From a virus: a stretch of DNA of 35,062 nt. Under the pieces are notes generated by a model. That model was not told the DNA's origin and did no database searches. It was given only the letters and a program-made list of their open reading frames with translations. Location of the stretch: positions 1 to 35,062 of the IMG/VR virus record IMGVR_UViG_3300046660_000192; one strand, written 5' to 3'. The translations under genes and the position numbers were made by a program. Below are positions 23,705 through 29,453 of this stretch, in pieces (position 1 is the stretch's first letter; the number at the start of each line of letters is the position of its first letter).

Positions 23705-24168
23705 TCCTGGTCCAGTATCGCAAACGGATTATCCGGCTTGTTGCCGAGCTGCGCACTGACCCGCGATCGTGCCGCGGGTGACAGACCAAATTCGATCAAC
23801 AGCGATTGAGCGTGTCGCATTGCCTCGTTACGCATGGCAACTTCCGGTCGTGACTTCCACAGTCCCGATTTCGGATGCAAGTAAATGTACCCTTCCGATT
23901 CAATCGTCCAGCTGTGTTCCTCAACCTCCTGTAGCCGAGACGCCAGCAGTGAAAGCATGGGGACATCTTCAACGTTCAGAATTTTCATTCCGATCATCGA
24001 CAATGCCAGCTGACGGAATAATTCGGCGGCTCGAAAATTCAGGTAATCGGGCGGTGAAGGAATGTATGACGGGACATTCGCAGCCGGTGAATTATCCGCG
24101 TCACGGCACGACTGGTGCGTGCCTTTCAATTGTTTCAACGCCGTAGGTAACGGCCTGGACCCGCCCAT
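23701..24168 (-). CDS. terS: Terminase small subunit, P27-like
   Basis: The 155-aa protein begins MGGSRPLPTALKQLKGTHQ, then has NVPSYIPSPPDYLNFRAAEL, LSMIGMKILNVEDVPMLSLL and a helical stretch around EVEEHSW. It ends with MRNEAMRHAQSLLIEFGLSP, then AARSRVSAQ. The P..L....A...F..L......L...D.P.L..LA and FGLSPAARSRV signatures are typical of the P27 (terminase_4) small subunit. It recognises the packaging site and recruits the large subunit. It lies directly upstream of the 58-aa gene and the large terminase, three bases after the preceding gene's stop. Confidence 0.9.
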   Translation of the reverse strand: MGGSRPLPTALKQLKGTHQSCRDADNSPAANVPSYIPSPPDYLNFRAAELFRQLALSMIGMKILNVEDVPMLSLLASRLQEVEEHSWTIESEGYIYLHPKSGLWKSRPEVAMRNEAMRHAQSLLIEFGLSPAARSRVSAQLGNKPDNPFAILDQE

Positions 24169-24171
24169 ATG

Positions 24172-24396
24172 TCAAGCACTCGCTTCCATGTGTTCCGCGT
24201 GGTCGAGCAGTTCGGCAAAGACCGTTTCCTTTTTCTCGGGTGCGGTCGTCAACAACTGATACGAGGAAGCGGCCCCGGCAAAAAATACGATCTGCAGCAG
24301 TTTGATTTGTTCACCCGCTACGATGCTCGGAAAATAGGTCTTCAGGACGTCGTCAAAATCGGCCTGCAGCGGTGTGTATGTTTTATCGTTCTGCAT
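24172..24396 (-). CDS. Small protein upstream of terS
   Basis: The likely start is ATG 24396 (MQNDKTYTPLQADFDDVLKT), two bases after the stop of the membrane protein gene, giving 74 aa. A longer frame up to 24615 would overlap that gene fully. The product has a central hydrophobic helix (IKLLQIVFFAGAASSYQLL) and acidic ends (EKKETVFAELLDHAEHMEAS). It could be peripheral or membrane associated. No family is recognised. Its tight packing between the membrane protein and terminase genes makes it likely real. Confidence 0.65.
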   Translation of the reverse strand: MQNDKTYTPLQADFDDVLKTYFPSIVAGEQIKLLQIVFFAGAASSYQLLTTAPEKKETVFAELLDHAEHMEASA

Positions 24397-24398
24397 GA

Positions 24399-24605
24399 TC
24401 AACTCCAAAAGCCTCCCCAAAACAAAATCGCAACAAGAACGATCTTTCCGACCAGATCGGCTGACCAAGTTCCCCAATATTCCCGCCAAGGACAGAAACC
24501 CTTCGCGCCACCATCGATCATCAAATACCGGGCGACCGGCGCACCGATGATGATCACGATCAGATACAACGCTAAAATAATCTGCGGTACACCCAAGGAA
24601 TACAT
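24399..24605 (-). CDS. Small membrane protein
   Basis: The 68-aa protein begins MYSLGVPQIILALYLIVIII. It has one strong N-terminal membrane segment (~8-25), a polar middle (RYLMIDGGAKGFCPWREYWG) and a second hydrophobic helix near the C-terminus (LVGKIVLVAILFWGGFW). Such two-span proteins are found beside HNH and terminase genes in several siphophages and could be a second holin-like or superinfection-related protein. The start lies two bases after the HNH stop; GAAGG precedes it. The function is unknown. Confidence 0.7.
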   Translation of the reverse strand: MYSLGVPQIILALYLIVIIIGAPVARYLMIDGGAKGFCPWREYWGTWSADLVGKIVLVAILFWGGFWS

Positions 24606-24607
24606 TC

Positions 24608-24943
24608 CTATTCACCTTCTGTCAAACTCTGTTCCATCCGCTGTTTTGTGCGGGTGTGACACGGATAATCACACAAGCACTGGAGGTTCTCCGGATCTGA
24701 AAACAACTCCCAATCGCCGCGGTGCGGTGTTCTGTGATCGACAACCAGGCGGCGCGTCTCGTGACCCCAATTCCGCCCGCACATCTGGCAAGCGTAGTTG
24801 TCACGTTTCATCGTCTTCGGTCGAAGAACGGTCGTCCAAAGCCGCCGCTTGTACCAGAGCCGCCACACCCGTTCGTCAGCAACCACATGCCGGGTTGCCC
24901 CGGTCGGTCGCTGCGTTTTGTGTGTGGGCGGGGAGAACGGCAC
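24608..24943 (-). CDS. HNH endonuclease of the packaging module
   Basis: I choose GTG 24943 (MPFSPPTHKTQRPTGATRHV), with GAGG at a good distance, giving 111 aa. An ATG at 25015 would read through a promoter-like and operator-like stretch. RDNYACQMCGRNWGHETRRL holds the first Cys pair. LVVDHRTPHRGDWELFSDPE contains the H of the HNH core, and NLQCLCDYPCHTRTKQRM supplies the second zinc pair and the closing His. HNH proteins next to terS/terL are required for packaging-site cleavage in HK97-like cos phages, so this one probably takes part in terminase action rather than homing. Confidence 0.85.
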   Translation of the reverse strand: MPFSPPTHKTQRPTGATRHVVADERVWRLWYKRRLWTTVLRPKTMKRDNYACQMCGRNWGHETRRLVVDHRTPHRGDWELFSDPENLQCLCDYPCHTRTKQRMEQSLTEGE

Positions 24944-24967
24944 GACTACCTCAAATGTATTACGGGG

Positions 24968-25015
24968 CGTTACATGTGTTACACTGTTATGACGGATTGT
25001 GCCGCATGATGTCAA
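24968..25015 (-). promoter_or_regulatory. Candidate late-operon promoter with tandem operator words
   Basis: Reading the minus strand, TTGACA (25015-25010) is 17 bases from TCATAA (24992-24987). Downstream lie GTGTAAC and CATGTAACG, that is CGTTACATGTGTTACA on the plus strand (24968-24983). The HNH gene starts at 24943. This is a plausible start for the late transcript and would be controlled by a GTAAC-binding regulator. Confidence 0.5.
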
Positions 25016-25439
25016 CGCTTGATTGCATTTTTATCATAATAATTAATAACCTTGTAACGTTATAACGGACCATCCGGCCCGCCAACCGTTGTTTCTGGAT
25101 CGGATCGACAGGGGTCGTCAACCCGAAAACTAGTGAGTAATGTTATAACAACGGATTTTGTCCAGACGGTGCATCAGCGGAAATGTGCCTTGGGGGCCGG
25201 TCCGTACCAAATCGACCTCTAGACTTTCGACCCACCCCCGGTACCCATCATCAACCGTTCGACAGCCGGTCCTTGACGCGGCGTTGCCCTGTGACGCGTG
25301 TCGTCGGTGTGTCAGCCGTCCGCATTCGTTACACCTGCCGATGACGCTCTGTGACGCCCTATTACAATCCATAATTATCCTCGACCATCCATAATTATCC
25401 ACCATCATCCACAGTGCCACCTCTCAATGACCCGTTCTG
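25016..25439. other. Gene-poor region before the AT-rich stretch
   Basis: This 424-bp stretch has TGTAACG at 25053 and CGTTACA at 25327, near-palindromic GTTATAAC words (25058, 25142) and the phased 14-mers below. A 96-codon minus-strand frame (25130-25420) exists with a CNECG motif, but it has no ribosome site I trust and begins inside the repeats. A packaging (cos/pac) site could also lie here next to the HNH/terS genes, but nothing in the sequence identifies it. Confidence 0.4.
25367..25400 (+). repeat. Phased 14-bp direct repeats near a DnaA-box-like site
   Basis: ATCCATAATTATCC occurs at 25367-25380 and 25387-25400, exactly 20 bases apart. The second copy runs into ACCATCATCCACAG. TTATCCACC (25395-25403) matches the DnaA box TTATNCACA at eight of nine positions. 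This is a candidate part of a replication origin or of an initiator-binding site. Confidence 0.6.
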
Positions 25440-25872
25440 ATCCACTATCGGTCCATGTCTCTTTGATCGATACACAACATTAATAAGACATCCTATTGAA
25501 ATAGATAGAATACTTCTAGTTGTGTTAACACCGTATAATAATCATATAAAAGAGCGTACATCGTTGATTCTATTATCTATTTAACTATTATTAACTACTA
25601 AGTCTCAATAAAGTAATATAGAAAAGGTATACATAAGGGAAACGTGTATACCGTATATGTGTCATAATCATACGATACGGACATTCCCTATAGAGAGTAA
25701 TAGGAAGGGGAGTCTTTTTATAACCGAAAACGCTATACGGCACGGGATGAGTGAGCTTAACCAATGGGTTATTCCGTGTCTCGATAGCTATCTGTTAAGA
25801 CGCCTATACGGAGCTTGACACGCCTCGTTGACAGCGTTACGTGTGGTGAAACGGTATAAGTGAGGTTATAAA
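25440..25872. other. AT-rich noncoding stretch with CCGTATA/TATACGG iterons, candidate origin
   Basis: The 433-bp region is visibly AT-richer than the rest and holds no credible ORF. CCGTATA occurs at 25531-25537 and 25651-25657, and its complement TATACGG at 25734-25740 and 25805-25811, with related words such as GATACGG and GGTATAAG. TTGACA occurs at 25815-25820 and 25828-25833, followed by CGTTACG and GGTATAAG before the AP2-like gene. A DNA-unwinding element plus iterons next to a DnaA-like box suggests an origin; this is inference. Confidence 0.45.
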
Positions 25873-26445
25873 ATGATACTGGTCGGCACGGTGGAAATTT
25901 ATGGGATGAATTTATCCGCTCGGATGGAAATAAACGACAAGCGTATAATTATACGACCACGAGCGTATAAATTACCGAGCGGAAAATGGCGCGCGTATAA
26001 AACTGTGGATGGGGTGCAGAAGGCGTTCGGTACTCATGACACGAAAGAGCAAGCGTTAATCGCAGCTCGACTGGAACGAAAACCGGCGTCACGAAAATCC
26101 GGGGGTGCACTCGGGGTGTATCGTAAAGCCAGTAAGACCGAGAACGGCATGTGGCGTGTGGTGTTGACCATAGAGCGGCGCACAGTGCGACTTGGGGAGT
26201 ATGCGACGTACGGTCATGCTATCCTTGTCCGTGACGTCGTGGCGCGCCGCTGTGGTATGCGGGCACACGTGATGGAATATGAAATGCCACTGTGGCTAGT
26301 GTCGAACCCTGTCGCCCGTTCGTATATCCTGGACAGGGTGCATGAGCCGACGCCGTCACAGGTCAACGAATATCTGCAGCGTGTGAATGAATTGAACCAC
26401 AGCGGCGCGCCTGTGACGCTGGACGCGGAGAGAATGGTGATATGA
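25873..26445 (+). CDS. AP2-like DNA-binding protein with two domains
   Basis: ATG 25873 follows GAGG by seven bases. The 190-aa protein has two similar units. Unit one (~32-70) reads YKLPSGKWRAYKTVDGVQKA and FGTHDTKEQALIAARLERK. Unit two (~81-128) reads GVYRKASKTENGMWRVVLTI and RRTVRLGEYATYGHAILVRD. Both show the AP2/ERF-like plan: three strands with (G)KWRA, a LG.(F/Y).T strand and a helix with A..AR(D/L). The remaining ~60 residues are helical with no known motif. Phage AP2 domains usually sit in homing endonucleases or transposon-type proteins; this one stands alone next to the candidate origin. An initiator or regulator role is inferred. Confidence 0.65.
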   Translation: MILVGTVEIYGMNLSARMEINDKRIIIRPRAYKLPSGKWRAYKTVDGVQKAFGTHDTKEQALIAARLERKPASRKSGGALGVYRKASKTENGMWRVVLTIERRTVRLGEYATYGHAILVRDVVARRCGMRAHVMEYEMPLWLVSNPVARSYILDRVHEPTPSQVNEYLQRVNELNHSGAPVTLDAERMVI

Positions 26446-26528
26446 CACGTTCCCTACGCATTTCGGATAACAGATACGCTTTATGTCTATGAAATTAACC
26501 GTATTTCATTCGTGACAAGCGGCGTGCT

Positions 26529-26557
26529 TTGACATTTAATAATTCGTGATGTAAAAC
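26529..26557 (+). promoter_or_regulatory. Promoter of the 109-aa gene
   Basis: TTGACA (26529-26534) and TAAAAC (26552-26557) are spaced by 17 bases. AGGAGA (26575-26580) lies eight bases before the ATG at 26589. No CGTTACA word is present here, unlike at the other promoters, so this gene may be outside that control. Confidence 0.6.
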
Positions 26558-26588
26558 GTATTTGTCAAATTCATAGGAGAATCCGTTA

Positions 26589-26918
26589 ATGCAAATTCAT
26601 GCAATGTTGGAAACGCGCCGTGCGCAGATCCTGACCGAACTCGAAACGCTCCAGGCGGAACTAGCCGAGATTGATCGCATGATGTCAGGCGGCACGGTTG
26701 TGACGAAACATCCGGTCGGCGCAGTACCCGAAACCAAGGATGAAGCGATTCTCCAGGCGATCACCGCGGGCAACAGAACACCGGCTGCGATATCGGAATT
26801 CATCCGGTCGAAACTCGGTATGCCCGTTAATCCCGCATCCACGCGCACCAGGTTATCGCGGATGAAATCGGCCGAGAAGATTTCGCACGATGGCGCGGGT
26901 TGGAAACTGAAGGACTAA
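26589..26918 (+). CDS. Coiled-coil plus winged-helix-like protein
   Basis: The 109-aa protein has an N-terminal coiled coil (MLETRRAQILTELETLQAEL, AEIDRMM). A linker follows, then a winged-helix-like domain of ~55 residues: KDEAILQAITAGNRTPAAIS, EFIRSKLGMPVNPASTRTRL and SRMKSAEKISHDGAGWKL. The last part, an L.RL...G.I....G.WKL-type wing, fits small regulators of phage early regions. It has its own strong promoter and is closed by a strong terminator, so it is a monocistronic unit. It may be a transcription regulator that dimerises via the coiled coil. Confidence 0.75.
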   Translation: MQIHAMLETRRAQILTELETLQAELAEIDRMMSGGTVVTKHPVGAVPETKDEAILQAITAGNRTPAAISEFIRSKLGMPVNPASTRTRLSRMKSAEKISHDGAGWKLKD

Positions 26919-26959
26919 TTCGGGACCGACTAAAACCACCCTCACCCGCCTGCCCCGAG

Positions 26960-26988
26960 CCCGCCCGTAACACGGCGGGTTTTTCTTT
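26960..26988 (+). terminator. Rho-independent terminator
   Basis: CCCGCC (26960-26965) pairs with GGCGGG (26974-26979) across an 8-base loop, and TTTTTCTTT follows. It ends the transcript of the 109-aa gene and separates it from the next promoter. Confidence 0.9.
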
Positions 26989-26999
26989 GTAATATCCGT

Positions 27000-27046
27000 T
27001 TGACCGCTGTAACGTTTCGTGTAATACATATGTAACGAACGTAACG
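27000..27046 (+). promoter_or_regulatory. Early promoter with three GTAACG words
   Basis: TTGACC (27000-27005) and TAATAC (27022-27027) are spaced by 16 bases. TGTAACG lies in the spacer (27008-27014) and again just downstream (27031-27037), and GTAACG follows at 27041-27046. GGAG (27046-27049) precedes the first start. The placement of repeated words inside and after the promoter looks like repressor control of the small-gene operon. Confidence 0.6.
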
Positions 27047-27057
27047 GAGTGATGTGG

Positions 27058-27156
27058 ATGAAATTCATGTTGGCAGGCTTTGCGGTCTCACTCGTCATCA
27101 TGGCGTTCCGCCTGGTCGAATATGCGGACTATCTCGCATCGGCGGCACGCGTATGA
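27058..27156 (+). CDS. 32-aa single-span membrane peptide
   Basis: The first gene of the early operon reads MKFMLAGFAVSLVIMAFRLV and ends EYADYLASAARV. The N-terminal 20 residues form one membrane helix. GGAG lies eight bases upstream of ATG 27058. The stop overlaps the next start as ATGA. Its function is unknown. Confidence 0.6.
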   Translation: MKFMLAGFAVSLVIMAFRLVEYADYLASAARV

Positions 27157-27284
27157 CCGCCTACCTCATCTATGTCGGCGTTGCGTTCGGCTTTTACGCA
27201 CAAACGGACCGCCTTCGACTGTCGCTGTTTTGGCCCGTAACGCTCGGTCGAATTATCGCCGTAGCGTGGGAGGACCGTCGATGA
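27153..27284 (+). CDS. 43-aa membrane peptide
   Basis: The product reads MTAYLIYVGVAFGFYAQTDR, then LRLSLFWPVTLGRIIAVAWE. It has one N-terminal membrane segment and a second amphipathic or membrane stretch. ATGA overlaps at both ends place it firmly in the operon. No family is recognised. Confidence 0.65.
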   Translation: MTAYLIYVGVAFGFYAQTDRLRLSLFWPVTLGRIIAVAWEDRR

Positions 27285-27487
27285 CCAAGCGTCTCGCTAT
27301 CGATCCGAACAACCCGCCTGCAAACCTGATCGTCACGGACGGCACGATATCGTGGGCGACTGTCGGTGGTTATGTGCTCGACGCTGAACGCAGGTTCGCA
27401 GAAGTCTGTAAAATTCGTCACAAGCGGAACCCCGAGCATTACGCACGTCCGATGTGCATCGTCAGGCTGAAGGCGTACCGGACATGA
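27281..27487 (+). CDS. 68-aa protein of the early operon
   Basis: It starts at ATG 27281 inside an ATGA overlap and reads MTKRLAIDPNNPPANLIVTD, GTISWATVGGYVLDAERRFA and a basic C-terminus with KIRHKRNPEHYARPMC. It is soluble, with a basic patch that could touch nucleic acid. No family is recognised; coupling to both neighbours is the evidence. Confidence 0.65.
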   Translation: MTKRLAIDPNNPPANLIVTDGTISWATVGGYVLDAERRFAEVCKIRHKRNPEHYARPMCIVRLKAYRT

Positions 27488-27573
27488 CCGAACATATCAT
27501 GCGTACGCTCTTGGTCTGTGTTTTCCTTCCCCTGACCGCTGCCGGTCTTATCGTTCTGTGGTGCATCGCATGA
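27484..27573 (+). CDS. 29-aa single-span membrane peptide
   Basis: The product is MTEHIMRTLLVCVFLPLTAA followed by GLIVLWCIA. Most of it is a hydrophobic helix. It overlaps the previous and next genes by ATGA. It may be an early membrane toxin or regulator of the envelope; this is only inferred from size. Confidence 0.55.
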   Translation: MTEHIMRTLLVCVFLPLTAAGLIVLWCIA

Positions 27574-27764
27574 AATACGAGCTCGAAGCACGGAAGGCCG
27601 TCGAACACAAGTTGCAGCCGATTTCCCCGGAAGCCACGTGCGACCACTGGAAAGCGCTCGGGGTCACCCGGCAGACTGCGCACCGCTGGCGATCGTCGCC
27701 GGATCTGGTGCCCGTCGCGGCCCGGTTTGCGGCTGCATGGTTGATCGTGCGAGGTGGTGAGTGA
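27570..27764 (+). CDS. Small HTH protein, single copy of the domain in the 110-aa repressor-like gene
   Basis: The 64-aa product has EATCDHWKALGVTRQTAHRW, then RSSPDLVPVAARFAAAWLIV. It aligns with the second half of the divergent minus-strand protein: (Y/H)WK.LGV.......W..S...VPV.AR.A.AW.I. This looks like a Cro-type HTH (helix, turn, recognition helix ending in W). ATGA overlaps the upstream gene. It may compete with the tandem protein at the same operators. Confidence 0.7.
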   Translation: MKYELEARKAVEHKLQPISPEATCDHWKALGVTRQTAHRWRSSPDLVPVAARFAAAWLIVRGGE

Positions 27765-27765
27765 A

Positions 27766-28227
27766 ATGGGCACACAAGCGGACGAAATCAGACGGACTAT
27801 GGCAATCATGGCGGATGCTGTTGCTGAATTCGCTGACGATCGCGAACGGCTTAAGACCGAGAACGATAAGCTTCGCTCCAGATGTTACCCGACGCATGTC
27901 GTGTTGGTCGGATCGGTCGGGCACTACGTCAATTTCGAGGTGTTCAAGCATATCGAGGAACTGAACGCGAAACTGGAGACAGCAAGCGCGCTCGTGACGT
28001 GCTGTTGCGGTAGTCCTGTGGACACGCACGGTATGGGCGACGGTCATTCACCGGTCGATATGTATCACTACAGCCATATGAAACTCACCCAACAGAACGA
28101 AAAGCTGACCGAGTTGGTTAAGCTGTTACTTTATAACAACCCGGCTGAATCCGTTTCTGACGGTGGTCATACCGTTCTGGACCTATGGCGTCACGATGCC
28201 TGTGAAGCGTTGGGGATCCGGGTATGA
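27766..28227 (+). CDS. 153-aa early protein with coiled coils and a Cys cluster
   Basis: ATG 27766 follows the HTH stop by one base. The protein has two coiled-coil segments, at ~20-40 (ADDRERLKTENDKLRSR) and ~66-76 (HIEELNAKLET), and then a Cys-rich site TCCCGSPVDTHGMGDGHS, perhaps a metal site. The C-terminal half has KLTQQNEKLTELVKLLLYN and DACEALGIRV. No family is recognised. It is coupled by ATGA to the next gene. Confidence 0.65.
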   Translation: MGTQADEIRRTMAIMADAVAEFADDRERLKTENDKLRSRCYPTHVVLVGSVGHYVNFEVFKHIEELNAKLETASALVTCCCGSPVDTHGMGDGHSPVDMYHYSHMKLTQQNEKLTELVKLLLYNNPAESVSDGGHTVLDLWRHDACEALGIRV

Positions 28228-28397
28228 AGAAATACGATTATCTGACAGGCATCCATGACGAGCAATCGGAGTACAGCGAACCGCTATCCGTGTTGATCGC
28301 GAGACGTGCGAATGAAGGTTGGCGACTGGTCAACTGTCAGCACATCAGCGCTTATCGTTATTTCCTCGTTATGGAACGTGAGGCGCTGCCGCTATGA
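28224..28397 (+). CDS. 57-aa DUF4177-like protein
   Basis: The product starts MKKYDYLTGIHDEQSEYSEP. It then has the short DUF4177-like core LIARRANEGWRLVNCQ and a final strand YRYFLVMERE. The (N/A)EGW.LV signature followed by a (Y/F)(Y/F)(F)L..ER strand is typical. ATGA overlaps both neighbours. The role is unknown. Confidence 0.65.
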   Translation: MKKYDYLTGIHDEQSEYSEPLSVLIARRANEGWRLVNCQHISAYRYFLVMEREALPL

Positions 28398-28582
28398 CAG
28401 CCACAGTCCAGCAAATCAAAAAAGCAATGGCCGATCTAGCCGCAATTATCGAGACCTCACCCCGCGGTGACCGCGCATGGCCGATCTTTGAGCGCCTGGA
28501 GCGCGAACTAGCCACACGGGACACACGCGCCGCACGGTTGGCGGCGGCTCGGGCGGCGGTACAGAGCGGGGCACATGCGTGA
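28394..28582 (+). CDS. 62-aa helical protein
   Basis: The product reads MTATVQQIKKAMADLAAIIE, then TSPRGDRAWPIFERLERELA and an Arg/Ala-rich end (TRAARLAAARAAVQSGAHA). It is likely two helices with a basic tail. The ATGA overlap at both ends is the main evidence. No family is recognised. Confidence 0.6.
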   Translation: MTATVQQIKKAMADLAAIIETSPRGDRAWPIFERLERELATRDTRAARLAAARAAVQSGAHA

Positions 28583-28806
28583 CCGAGCTGCTAGCGGAAA
28601 TCGCTCGGGATCTTCCCGGTTGGTCATGGACGGTTTACAGCAAGTGCGGCGCACACGGACCACGAGCGGTCCTAGTTAACCCTGACTGCCGTATTCAGGT
28701 GGGCGAGGACGGCGCGACGGTCGAACAAGCGCTTAGAAACACGATCGACCGGGTAAAGAGTACCTGGAGCGAAACAGGGACATTGTGGACGAGACGTACG
28801 GTCTGA
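28579..28806 (+). CDS. 75-aa protein (phage ABA-sandwich-like)
   Basis: GTG 28579 overlaps the previous stop. The product is MTELLAEIARDLPGWSWTVY, then KCGAHGPRAVLVNPD, and ATVEQALRNTIDRVKST. The L..LPGWSW.V.........V......A..EQALRN...R plan is familiar from small phage proteins of early operons (ABA-sandwich type). Its 3' part overlaps the SLOG remnant in another frame. Confidence 0.6.
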   Translation: MTELLAEIARDLPGWSWTVYSKCGAHGPRAVLVNPDCRIQVGEDGATVEQALRNTIDRVKSTWSETGTLWTRRTV

Positions 28807-28949
28807 TCGCCTGCCCTAAGTTCGGCATGGAAGAACTGAGATCCGGCACGTGGGCGACGGTCCGTTATGCTCGAAAGCTGAAACGCCCGATCATGATCAT
28901 TCACAGTGACGGCAACTGCCGATTCGAAAACGTCACCGACGCCCCGTAA
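28737..28949 (+). pseudogene. 5'-truncated SLOG/DprA-like gene remnant
   Basis: A frame open from just after TAG (28734-28736) to TAA (28947-28949) encodes DRPGKEYLERNRDIVDETYG, then LIACPKFGMEELRSGTWATV and RYARKLKRPIMIIHSDG. This is the C-terminal half of a SLOG/DprA-like Rossmann protein: LERN..IVDE...LIA.P.....LRSGTWATVRYARK...P..II...G. The N-terminal half (FTGT...GM and the nucleotide loop) is missing and no ATG exists. The only start candidate is GTG 28785 (54 aa), which would begin mid-domain. The 5' part overlaps the 75-aa gene in another frame. It could still be a short expressed fragment. Confidence 0.65.
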
Positions 28950-29265
28950 CCCTGCAATGAATGATCCAGGCGACCGCCATCCGAGCCGGTACCGGTACCT
29001 GACCGCTGTCAAGCCAGAACTTCACGCGTGACTCATCAACCCCAAGCTCTTTCCAGTATTTGCGCACGAGCGGTTTAGCGATCGGATGAAGACCGGCGCG
29101 GGCCGCTCGTATCGCTGCGTCGAAATACGGCGGACGTTGTTTCGTACCGGATAACCACCCGTCGACCATTTCCGGGGAAACGCGAAGGTGATAAATAAGC
29201 TCGTCTCGTGTTAGTCCGTAGGTGTTTACCGTCGTCGCAGGCGTGGCATTTTGAACGGCTAACAT
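28933..29265 (-). CDS. Tandem-HTH regulator, probable lysogeny repressor
   Basis: This 110-aa protein is read divergently from the integrase. It contains two similar units. Unit one (~16-58) has YGLTRDELIYHLRVSPEMVD, GWLSGTKQRPPYF and DAAIRAARAGL. Unit two (~66-108) has VRKYWKELGVDESRVKFWLD, SGQVPVPARMAVAWIIH. In each a helix, a VS/VD.....V..W turn and a recognition helix are followed by a P....A helix. The second unit is similar to the 64-aa HTH gene. It is the best candidate for the repressor, controlling the 210-bp gap and its own gene. AGGA precedes the ATG. No peptidase (LexA-type) domain is present, so induction would not be by self-cleavage. Confidence 0.7.
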   Translation of the reverse strand: MLAVQNATPATTVNTYGLTRDELIYHLRVSPEMVDGWLSGTKQRPPYFDAAIRAARAGLHPIAKPLVRKYWKELGVDESRVKFWLDSGQVPVPARMAVAWIIHCRVTGRR

Positions 29266-29275
29266 CGGCGAATCC

Positions 29276-29299
29276 TGTGTTACAAAACGTGCTACACAG
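29276..29299. promoter_or_regulatory. Operator-like element near the repressor start
   Basis: The 24-bp element begins TGTGTTACAAAACGTGCTAC. It matches the element at 29454-29477 at about 19 of 24 positions. It overlaps the ribosome-site region of the repressor gene, suitable for autoregulation. Confidence 0.55.
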
Positions 29300-29317
29300 T
29301 AACATAAACCTTACACC

Positions 29318-29406
29318 AAGTCATTGATTTCATTGGGGTGCGGTAGAAAATCGACCCCCGTCGTCCGCACCAACGATTTTAACCATTAAGTATTTGATTT
29401 AATTGC
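29318..29406 (+). repeat. Imperfect direct repeats flanking the candidate attP
   Basis: AAGTCATTGATTTCATTGG (29318-29336) and AAGTATTTGATTTAATTGC (29388-29406) agree at 15 of 19 positions, 70 bp apart. They flank the tRNA-like sequence and could be integrase arm-type sites. Confidence 0.5.
29351..29372 (+). other. Candidate attP core, 3' end of a tRNA-Leu-like gene
   Basis: The stretch ends CCCCGTCGTCCGCACCA (29356-29372). TCGAC at 29351-29355 suits a T-loop, then a T-stem, a 7-base acceptor strand CGTCCGC, a discriminator A and CCA. Alphaproteobacterial tRNA-Leu genes begin GCGGACG and end CGTCCGCACCA, which fits. Only the 3' part is here, as expected of an attP that restores a host tRNA. 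It lies about 100 bp upstream of the integrase. Confidence 0.45.
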
Positions 29407-29453
29407 ATAATTTACAACGTAAAATTCCACCATATTGACCGATTTTTGTTTTC

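Noticed and set aside
24172-24615. A longer 147-codon start for the protein before terS.
   Set aside because: It would fully overlap the 68-aa membrane protein gene; the ATG at 24396 fits operon spacing.
24169-25065. A 298-codon plus-strand frame across HNH and small genes.
   Set aside because: It covers a minus-strand HNH and two small minus-strand genes with clear features, and its sequence looks like an artefact.
25130-25420. A 96-codon minus-strand frame with CNECG in the gene-poor region.
   Set aside because: No ribosome site I trust, the first codons lie inside the phased repeats and composition looks random. A small zinc-binding gene with a later start cannot be excluded.
25734-25811. 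CRISPR-like array from the repeated TATACGG words.
   Set aside because: The words are only 7 bp, occur in both orientations and are unevenly spaced. They fit iterons better than CRISPR repeats.
29337-29372. A complete tRNA gene next to the integrase.
   Set aside because: Only a 3' end resembles a tRNA; no D-arm or anticodon arm is found upstream, so it is listed as an attP candidate instead.
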